Below are positions 13,455-19,484 of a stretch of 19,484 nt of DNA, piece by piece. Position 1 is the stretch's first letter; each line of letters starts with the position of its first letter. The DNA comes from an uncultured Blautia sp. (lineage in GTDB: Bacteria > Bacillota > Clostridia > Lachnospirales > Lachnospiraceae). Under the pieces are notes generated by a model that was not told where the DNA came from, made no database searches, and saw only the letters and a list, made by a program, of their open reading frames with translations. The stretch lies in contig CABSEJ010000047.1 of NCBI GenBank assembly GCA_902476765.1, forward strand, positions 1 to 19,484. The letters run 5' to 3'. The translations under genes were made by a program, and so were the position numbers.

Positions 13455-14984
13455 TCACAGCTGTACCAAACGAAAGGGTATATCCAGGGCCTCCAGGGCC
13501 TCTATTTCCCTTTTGTTGCAGGTAAACAATATAGTCTGGGTTTTATTCCGGTTCAGCCATTTGAGGGCCCCTGACAGCCTTTTATCATCGTACATGGCAA
13601 AGGTTTCATCCAGAAGCACCGGCAATTCCTCTTCTCTGGAGAAAATTCCCCCGCAAGCCATACGCAGGGCAAAATAAACCTGCTCTACAGTTCCGCAGCT
13701 GACCTGATGAAGCTTCAGGCTCTGTCCCCGGCAATCCAGAAACATGGTTCCATCCTCTGTCAATCCTCCGCACCTGTATTTCCCCTGGGTAAGCTCCTCT
13801 AAAACTTCTGAAATTTCCTGGCGCAGCAGTTTCCCTGTTCTGGCCTGAAGACTGGCTGCCGCCTGTTTCAGAGTATCTCTGGCCAAGGCAATACTATCTA
13901 TTTCTTTTCTGATTTCTTCCAGTGCTTCCCGGTCTGCCTGCTGCTCCTCCAGCTCTTCCTGAAGATTTGCCGCCATGATTTCTTTTTCCCCCAAGCTTTC
14001 CAGCAGGGCAGTTTTCCTTCCTTTTATCCTGGCTGCTCTCTCCTGCTGTCTTTGCCTTCTTTGTTCCCGGGCGTTTCTCTGTCTTCTTTGTTTTTCCTGC
14101 CTGAAGTACAAATATAATCCGGCCTCTGCCCCAAGACACAGAAATGCCAGAGCCAGCCAGGCAGGATGTAACAGCAATCCTGCAGCCACAGCCAAAGCAA
14201 AGAGCAGGAATCCTATTACCGCCAGTATAAAAGTATAGCCAATCCGTGCTCCGGGTTTCCTCTCCTTTCCCCCATCCTGGCCAGCAAGAGAGGGTTCCAG
14301 ATCTGCTCTGTTCTCTTCCAGATTCGAAAGCTTTTCCCGAATACTCTGCATCTCTTGTCTCTGGTAACGAATCTGATATTGAAGCTTTTCCTCCCGGTTC
14401 CTTCTCTCCTGCAGCAGCTCCTCTTCTTTTTTCTTCCACTGTCTCCCGGTTTCCCGCAGGATTTTATCTGCTTTCTCCACATCCAGGCAAAGCTCTCCTC
14501 CTGCCTGGTATTTTCGCAGATATTCTCCCACCTCTCCTAAAAGCCCTTCCTGGGTCCTGCTTTTCAGCTGCCCTACATAGACAGTATTCTCAAAGGCAGA
14601 TTCTGTAAGATTTCCCAGAAGCATCTCCAAGTCTCCATCCTCCACTGAAAGCTGCTCCCCGTCTGTCTGACAGTACAAAGAAGCCGGTGAACCGGGTTTG
14701 GAAAAGTCTCTTTCCAGCCGAAAGCTCTTCCCCCCACACTGAAAAATCAGAGCTCCTTCATACCAGGCAGGGTTCTCCCAGGGCCGGAAGCTGGTATAGG
14801 TGTCTGTTTTAGAAGCAGGGCCTCTTTTTCTGGGCAAGCCAAAGAATATTCCCCGGAGAAAGGTGTGAAGGGTAGTCTTGCCGCTTTCGTTGGCCCCATA
14901 CACTACGTTGATACCCTCCTGGAAGGAAATTCTCTGATTCTGAAACCTGCCGAAATTATTTAAAATGGCTTCTTTAATAATCAT
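13455..14984 (-). CDS. Short SbcC/YhaN-like ATPase with central membrane helices
   Basis: A 509-residue Rad50/SbcC-type ATPase, probably partner of the adjacent phosphoesterase in DNA-end processing. The start at MIIKEAILNN is set by GGAGG 7 nt upstream and an ATGA overlap with the upstream gene. N-terminal half: NNFGRFQ and Walker A GANESGKT (30-37). Coiled-coil regions flank the centre (about 185-235 and 295-400). Between them two strong hydrophobic helices occur (about 249-270 and 274-294) where SbcC has its zinc hook. C-terminal half: ABC signature-like SCGTVEQ (429-435), Walker B LPVLLDE (454-460), and ILFTCNKRE. The position expected for the switch histidine reads Asn490. It is about half the length of SbcC or YhaN. 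This is a membrane-anchored short relative; a role other than nuclease partner is possible. Confidence 0.85.
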   Translation of the reverse strand: MIIKEAILNNFGRFQNQRISFQEGINVVYGANESGKTTLHTFLRGIFFGLPRKRGPASKTDTYTSFRPWENPAWYEGALIFQCGGKSFRLERDFSKPGSPASLYCQTDGEQLSVEDGDLEMLLGNLTESAFENTVYVGQLKSRTQEGLLGEVGEYLRKYQAGGELCLDVEKADKILRETGRQWKKKEEELLQERRNREEKLQYQIRYQRQEMQSIREKLSNLEENRADLEPSLAGQDGGKERKPGARIGYTFILAVIGFLLFALAVAAGLLLHPAWLALAFLCLGAEAGLYLYFRQEKQRRQRNAREQRRQRQQERAARIKGRKTALLESLGEKEIMAANLQEELEEQQADREALEEIRKEIDSIALARDTLKQAAASLQARTGKLLRQEISEVLEELTQGKYRCGGLTEDGTMFLDCRGQSLKLHQVSCGTVEQVYFALRMACGGIFSREEELPVLLDETFAMYDDKRLSGALKWLNRNKTQTILFTCNKREIEALEALDIPFRLVQL

Positions 14985-16039
14985 AGCAATCCCTCCCCTG
15001 ACTCCAGCAAAGCCCGGATTCCATAGGTCAGCGCCTTTTTTTCTTTTTCCCCATCTTTTCCTGACAGGCTCTTTATATACTCTTCCAGTATACTGTTGGG
15101 ATACATGGAACAAAGCTGTTCCTCTGAATAGGCTGGTCTTGTCCTGTCTTCCACCTTCACTATACGTCCCAGCTCATACAGGTCTTCACAGGAAAGTTCC
15201 ATGTCCAGCGCTTTTTCCCCGGTGAGAATTAACCGGTACATATGCTGCTGTCCACTTGCCCGGATAGTCTTCTCCACAGCTTTTTCCAGAGTGTACTGGG
15301 AGGTACTTTTCTTTAGCTCTATGTCCAGCTCTCTGTATTCCCGCAGGCTGCCGGGACAAAAAACAGAGGAAAAGCTGTTTCCCCGGATTTCGCCCTTTCT
15401 GTACCCATGAGGTCCTGTGTCCTGTTTATCCACTGGTTCCAAGGCTCCCCCATAGGCAATTCTTCCTCCGAAAAATTCCTGGGGCTTATGGATATGTCCA
15501 AGGGCGATATAGGCAAAACCAGCGCCAGCCAGCCGTTCCATGGACATGGGAATATGCTTCTCATCCCCTCCGTGGGCCAGCAGGATTTCCACCGGCATTT
15601 CCCCGGAGGCTCTCAGCCTGTCATACAAGGGATCTTTTATTTCTCTCCTGTCATAGCTGCCGCCCCATACCCTGGTTTCCAGCTCCGGAAAATCCACATA
15701 GGAAATTTCCCTATTCCACAGGCCGAAAACATTTGGAGCCCATGGGAATTTTTTATAGGGGGAATCCGAACCTGCATAATCATGGTTTCCTGCTATCAGG
15801 ACAATTCTGGTGTCGGGTATGCTGGAAAACAGAGCGTTTACCTCTCTCAGTTCTCTCATAAGAGGCTGGCGGTGAAACAAGTCTCCTGCAATAAGAAACA
15901 GGTCGGCATGCTCTCTGCCGGCCTGTTCTATAACTTTGCGGAAACTATTCCAGATTTCCCGGCCTCTGTCCCTGCTCCAGGGAAAATCCTGGTCCGGCTT
16001 TGCCCCCAGATGGACATCTGCAATATGGAAAAATCTCAT
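14981..16039 (-). CDS. SbcD/YhaO-like metallophosphoesterase (DNA repair exonuclease)
   Basis: A 352-residue calcineurin-like phosphoesterase of the Mre11/SbcD group, probably a Mn-dependent nuclease acting with the overlapping ATPase gene. All five metal-binding motifs are present: DVHLG (8-12), GDLFHR (52-57), GNHDY (84-88), AHGG (155-158) and GHIHKP (181-186), followed by a YGGALEP segment where Mre11 has its capping strand. The C-terminal part (about 230-352) would contact the ATPase. AAAGGAG precedes the ATG. asnS ends 31 nt upstream on the same strand with no terminator, and the ATPase ATG overlaps this stop as ATGA. Confidence 0.92.
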   Translation of the reverse strand: MRFFHIADVHLGAKPDQDFPWSRDRGREIWNSFRKVIEQAGREHADLFLIAGDLFHRQPLMRELREVNALFSSIPDTRIVLIAGNHDYAGSDSPYKKFPWAPNVFGLWNREISYVDFPELETRVWGGSYDRREIKDPLYDRLRASGEMPVEILLAHGGDEKHIPMSMERLAGAGFAYIALGHIHKPQEFFGGRIAYGGALEPVDKQDTGPHGYRKGEIRGNSFSSVFCPGSLREYRELDIELKKSTSQYTLEKAVEKTIRASGQQHMYRLILTGEKALDMELSCEDLYELGRIVKVEDRTRPAYSEEQLCSMYPNSILEEYIKSLSGKDGEKEKKALTYGIRALLESGEGLL

Positions 16040-16070
16040 AGCTCTCCTTTTATATCTTTTAACATACTTT

Positions 16071-17462
16071 TTATAAATCGCAGTTATTTACGGTTCTTGG
16101 GAAAGGAATCACATCACGGATATTCTGCATACCGGTCAGGTACATTACACAGCGCTCAAAGCCCAGACCAAAACCGGAATGACGGGTAGAACCATATTTA
16201 CGCAAATCCAGATAGAAGCCGTAATCTTCTTCCTTCAGGTTCATTTCCTTCATTCTCTGACGCAGCTTTTCGTAAGAATCCTCTCTCTGGCTTCCGCCGA
16301 TAATCTCCCCGATTCCCGGAACCAGGCAGTCCATAGCCGCTACCGTCTTGCCGTCTTCGTTCTGCTTCATATAGAAAGCCTTGATTTCCTTTGGATAATC
16401 GGTAACAAAGACCGGACGTTTGAAAATCTGCTCGGTAAGATATCTCTCATGCTCGGTCTGCAAATCACAGCCCCAGGATACCTTGTAGTCAAATTTGTCA
16501 TTGGCCTTTTCCAACAGCTCAATGGCTTCTGTATAAGTCACATGAGCAAACTCAGCGTTCAGCACATGATTCAGGCGGTCCAGCAATCCCTTATCAATAA
16601 AGGAATTGAAGAAATTCATTTCCTCCGGAGCATTCTCCAGCACATAACGGATTACATATTTCAGCATGGCTTCCGCCACATCCATGTTATCCTGCAAATC
16701 AGCAAAGGCCATTTCCGGCTCAATCATCCAGAACTCCGCCGCATGACGGGTGGTATTGGAATTTTCTGCCCGGAAGGTAGGGCCAAAGGTATAGATATTC
16801 CGAAAGGCCTGGGCATAGGTCTCGCCGTTTAACTGGCCGCTTACCGTAAGGTTGGTAGGCTTTTTAAAGAAGTCCTGGGAAAAATCCACCTTTCCCTCTT
16901 CTGTCTTAGGCACATTGTTCAAATCCAGTGTAGTTACCTGGAACATTTCTCCGGCGCCCTCGCAGTCGCTACCTGTAATCAAAGGTGTGTGTACATATAC
17001 AAAGCCTCTCTCCTGGAAAAACTGATGGATGGCAAAAGCGGTAAGAGAACGTACACGAAATACTGCCTGGAAGGTGTTTGTCCTTGGCCGCAGATGGGAA
17101 ATGGTTCTTAAATACTCCATGGAATGACGCTTTTTCTGTAACGGATAATCTGCCGCAGAGTCTCCCTCTACGGTAACTTCTTCAGCCTGAATCTCAAAAG
17201 GCTGCTTTGCATTTGGGGTAGCTACCAGAGTACCCTTTACCACAATAGCCGCACCAACATTCAGCTTGGAAATCTCCTGAAAATTTTCCATACTGTCATG
17301 ATATACAATCTGCAATGTCTCAAAGAAACTGCCGTCGTGAAGGACAATAAAACCAAAGGTTTTGGAATCTCTTACGCTGCGCACCCAGCCGCCTACGGTC
17401 ACTTCCTTGTCCAAATACTGCTCTCTGTTTCTGTAAATCTCTTTTACTGTTGTAAGCTGCAT
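16071..17462 (-). CDS. asnS: Asparaginyl-tRNA synthetase
   Basis: A 463-residue class IIb synthetase that charges tRNA-Asn. The start at MQLTTVKEIY is chosen because GAAGGAG lies 8 nt upstream; earlier in-frame ATGs lack a site. An N-terminal OB-fold anticodon-binding domain (about 20-100, VTVGGWVRSVRD) precedes the catalytic core: motif 1 region (RGFVYVHTPLIT), motif 2 FGPTFRAENSNTTRHAAEF (226-244), and motif 3 GFGLGFERCVMYLTG followed by IPFPR at the C-terminus. The length equals that of well-studied bacterial AsnRS. It has its own strong promoter, with a leader of about 40 nt and no T-box. The two nuclease-like genes lie downstream in the same unit. Confidence 0.97.
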   Translation of the reverse strand: MQLTTVKEIYRNREQYLDKEVTVGGWVRSVRDSKTFGFIVLHDGSFFETLQIVYHDSMENFQEISKLNVGAAIVVKGTLVATPNAKQPFEIQAEEVTVEGDSAADYPLQKKRHSMEYLRTISHLRPRTNTFQAVFRVRSLTAFAIHQFFQERGFVYVHTPLITGSDCEGAGEMFQVTTLDLNNVPKTEEGKVDFSQDFFKKPTNLTVSGQLNGETYAQAFRNIYTFGPTFRAENSNTTRHAAEFWMIEPEMAFADLQDNMDVAEAMLKYVIRYVLENAPEEMNFFNSFIDKGLLDRLNHVLNAEFAHVTYTEAIELLEKANDKFDYKVSWGCDLQTEHERYLTEQIFKRPVFVTDYPKEIKAFYMKQNEDGKTVAAMDCLVPGIGEIIGGSQREDSYEKLRQRMKEMNLKEEDYGFYLDLRKYGSTRHSGFGLGFERCVMYLTGMQNIRDVIPFPRTVNNCDL

Positions 17463-17507
17463 TTCTCTATCTCCTTCTTCCATAAAAAATTCTATGCAGT
17501 TCCTTTT

Positions 17508-17536
17508 AGTATAGCTCATACCAAAGCTCTGTGCAA
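17508..17536 (-). promoter_or_regulatory. Promoter of asnS
   Basis: Read on the minus strand: TTGCAC (17536-17531), a 17-nt spacer, and TATACT (17513-17508). The start near 17501 leaves about 40 nt to the asnS ATG, too short for a T-box leader. Confidence 0.8.
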
Positions 17537-17547
17537 GGCCAAAGTAA

Positions 17548-17597
17548 TTTTGTTTTAAACTTTTGTTTTAAGTGTTTTAAGCTTTTGTTTTAAGCTT
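17548..17597. repeat. AT-rich direct repeats upstream of the asnS promoter
   Basis: GTTTTAA occurs on the plus strand at 17552, 17565, 17574 and 17587, spaced 13, 9 and 13 bp. Read toward asnS these are TTAAAAC units with A-tracts, ending about 11 bp before the -35. They could bend DNA, act as an UP-like element, or be slippage debris. Confidence 0.5.
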
Positions 17598-17626
17598 TGT
17601 CTCAGGAATTTTATCTTATAAAAGTA

Positions 17627-19484
17627 TTACCACACACATTGCCCTGTCATTGTATACCCCTGATTTCTTTGGTATCCGCTGACCTGACGGGAGCCGCAGA
17701 GATAAAAATAGGAATCCATAACAATTCCCCTGGCTCTTACCGCCAGACCATATGGGTCCACATTGTCCTCTCCATGGCTGAAATCCTGAACCAGGCACTG
17801 CTCAAAGCCCTTGTCTTCCGTATAGGAAAGCACCAGGTAGCTTCCTATGTCAACTCCTCTGGCCTGGTCGTACTGCACCATAGACAGTCCTATGATGCCT
17901 TCCTGGGGCCAGGCCAAAAGGGCTTTGTAATTATCAAGGGCCGGACAGTAGACCACATCCTGGATAACCAGCTTATGCATCTCTTTCATTTCTCCTGGCT
18001 TCGACACGTCGAACATAGAAAATTTCAGTCCCAGCCTTGCTCCGGTTTCCTCATCCGTCTCCCAGCCAATGCCTAAAAGTTTATCCTCCCCGTAGAAATG
18101 CAGGTACTGGGAATAACCGCTGACCTTTAGCTCTCCCAAAATCTCCGGTTTCTTAGGGTTCTTTAAATCCACACAGAAGAGAGGGTCTATTTCCTGATAG
18201 GTCACGAAATATCCGGTCTCCCCCATAAAGCGGGCTGACTTCAAAGATTCTCCCGGAGCAATGTCTTCTATCTTCCCCTGAAGTTCCAGGTCTGTGTTCA
18301 GAACATAAAGGGCTGACTGGCTTCCGTTCTGGCAGACCATCCGAAGCTGCTGCTGGTATTCGTCAATGCAGAAGCTGTCAATCAAGTATCCGCTTACAGA
18401 AGCGCAGGCCCCGGTTTCCAGTTTTCCATTGCCATAAGAAAGCTGAAGGATAATAGTCCTGTTTCTGCCTTCATATGGGTTTTCATAAAAGGTAATATAG
18501 ATATGATTTTCGCTGACATAATATTCAGCTCCGGACAGCAGCACAGATTTCTGGCTCTCTGTTTTTCCCGTATCCAGATTCACTGCAGAAGCTGTCAGGT
18601 ATTCGGAGGAAGCGCCCTGTTTAGGCACCAGAATATCCTGGGAGGGAATCCTCCCATTGTCATTCAGAGGCAGGTACATATCCTCATCTGCAGCCTTTAC
18701 TGTTTCTCCCAGCTCCGGGTAATACCTGGTAAACAGATACAGATACCCATCAACTATACGGGAAGTCTGGTATTCTCCTCCCTGCTCTCCTGTGTCTAAA
18801 AGTTTCGGCTTTTCTCTGTCTGAAATGTCATAGGTATACAGAAAAGTAGTATCTGTGCGGCGGATACTTACCTGCTGCCCGCCGTTTTCTACAGCTTCTG
18901 CCTCTCCTCTGTCAGCTATCACATAAAGTCGGTCTTTGTCCAGATATAATTCCCGGATATTGTCCTCCAGGTTTTCCGGAGAAATCGCAGAAATCTCTTT
19001 GGGGCTGCCCTGTGCGGTCTCTATTATCTCTATGGTTCCGTCTGTGGAAAGCACATAAAGCCAGGTACCGTCTGTCTTTACAATGTCTCCCTCATCTACC
19101 CCTTCTGTCCGCAGATTAGTATCTGATACCTGTCCTCCTGTATCCATACCCCCATAAGAAGCCGTATCGGCTGCAGCGCTTGAGCTTGCAACACTTCCCT
19201 CCAATGCCTCCATACTGGCACTTTCTTCCTGCTGTCTTTCATAAATAACCTGGTATACTTCCTCATAATTGCCGGCCTCCTGGAAATACTCCAGCTCCTC
19301 TGCCTTAGCTTTAAAAATTTCCTCCTGACTTTCCACCAGAGCTTGTTCTGTATCCGGCAGCATGCCTGAATTTCCTCCGAACATAAGTCCGGCAGCCCCG
19401 GCACCTGCCAAAAGCAGAGAAATACAGGCAGCAGCCGCCGGATGTCGGCGGAAGAATCCCTGGTTTTTTTCTTTTTCCCTTTTT
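17627..19484 (-). CDS. Membrane-anchored beta-propeller protein, 5' end cut by the window
   Basis: The frame is open from the stop at 17627 to the right edge, showing 618 residues. The true start lies outside the window. A start at 19411 would be a TTG within the membrane segment and lacks a ribosome binding site. The visible N-terminus is basic (KREKEKNQGFFRRH), followed by a hydrophobic stretch (PAAAACISLLLAGAGAAGLM), an anchor of type N-in, C-out. Next come an extracellular coiled-coil-like E/Q-rich region and then the signature TNLRTEGVDEGDIVKTDG that opens the secreted C-terminal beta-propeller family (Pfam Beta_propel). Repeated blade-like segments of YLYVLS or YVLNTD type run to the end. 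The family's function is not established. Relatives may lie beside sigma or anti-sigma genes, which would be off the window here. Confidence 0.88.
   Translation of the reverse strand, partial: KREKEKNQGFFRRHPAAAACISLLLAGAGAAGLMFGGNSGMLPDTEQALVESQEEIFKAKAEELEYFQEAGNYEEVYQVIYERQQEESASMEALEGSVASSSAAADTASYGGMDTGGQVSDTNLRTEGVDEGDIVKTDGTWLYVLSTDGTIEIIETAQGSPKEISAISPENLEDNIRELYLDKDRLYVIADRGEAEAVENGGQQVSIRRTDTTFLYTYDISDREKPKLLDTGEQGGEYQTSRIVDGYLYLFTRYYPELGETVKAADEDMYLPLNDNGRIPSQDILVPKQGASSEYLTASAVNLDTGKTESQKSVLLSGAEYYVSENHIYITFYENPYEGRNRTIILQLSYGNGKLETGACASVSGYLIDSFCIDEYQQQLRMVCQNGSQSALYVLNTDLELQGKIEDIAPGESLKSARFMGETGYFVTYQEIDPLFCVDLKNPKKPEILGELKVSGYSQYLHFYGEDKLLGIGWETDEETGARLGLKFSMFDVSKPGEMKEMHKLVIQDVVYCPALDNYKALLAWPQEGIIGLSMVQYDQARGVDIGSYLVLSYTEDKGFEQCLVQDFSHGEDNVDPYGLAVRARGIVMDSYFYLCGSRQVSGYQRNQGYTMTGQCVW

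Noticed and set aside
13894..14608. Overlapping frames inside the SbcC-like gene (both strands)
   Set aside because: Shadows of the coiled-coil, high-purine coding strand. None has a ribosome binding site or family features, while the main frame holds all the ATPase motifs.
15426..15434. Single TTATCCACT in the phosphoesterase gene
   Set aside because: An isolated near-match inside a coding sequence is expected by chance and has no partner boxes.
17463..17626. T-box leader before asnS
   Set aside because: The promoter lies only about 46 nt from the start codon, and no specifier stem or antiterminator T-box sequence is visible.

Overview
The window looks like chromosomal DNA of a spore-lineage Bacillota, most likely a gut-type member of the Clostridia (Lachnospiraceae-like). 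The reasons are the paired ADP-glucose pyrophosphorylase subunits GlgC and GlgD, SpoVG, a primosome of DnaD plus a DnaI/DnaC-type loader, strong AGGAGG-type ribosome binding sites, and sigma-A promoters of TTGACA-17-TATAAT type. It is mostly a housekeeping region. There is no phage, transposase, CRISPR array or toxin cassette. The unusual material lies between the genes and in a few lineage-specific proteins.

Layout. Positions 1-350 hold three hairpins, a tRNA-Ser(CGA) on the minus strand and its promoter. Positions 399-2060 (minus) encode a 553-residue protein with conserved-looking ends and a long disordered linker built on a 30-bp repeat. Positions 2061-2412 carry a structured dispersed repeat and the promoter of tRNA-Pro(CGG) (2413-2486), which is followed by a 122-nt long-stem hairpin. 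Positions 2901-4745 (plus) hold a small protein of unknown function and an RsmF-type RNA methyltransferase. A second copy of the dispersed repeat and a 21-bp perfect hairpin separate this pair from the convergent glgC-glgD-spoVG cluster (7761-4965, minus).

Divergent from glgC are murC and then dnaD, a helicase-loader gene and prs (8009-13019, plus). The 363-bp murC-dnaD gap holds two arrays of DnaA boxes: three perfect TTATCCACA sites and several near matches. A small two-helix membrane protein follows prs and ends at a strong terminator. On the minus strand, asnS (17462-16071), an SbcD/YhaO-like phosphoesterase and a short SbcC/YhaN-like ATPase look like one transcription unit. The window closes with the 3' part of a membrane-anchored beta-propeller protein that runs off the right edge.

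How the genes fit together. glgC and glgD overlap by 4 nt and probably form the two subunits of ADP-glucose pyrophosphorylase for glycogen synthesis, with the developmental regulator SpoVG downstream. dnaD and the loader gene form a helicase-loading pair, followed with almost no gap by PRPP synthase, which supplies nucleotide precursors. The DnaA boxes ahead of dnaD suggest that the initiator may regulate its own helper proteins, or that this is a DnaA-titrating or origin-like site. The phosphoesterase and ATPase genes overlap by 4 nt and form an Mre11-Rad50-like pair; the ATPase has membrane helices where the usual long coiled coil and hook would be. The best candidates for something undescribed are the DnaA-box array, the dispersed hairpin repeat, the membrane-embedded SbcC-like ATPase and the 30-bp-repeat linker protein.
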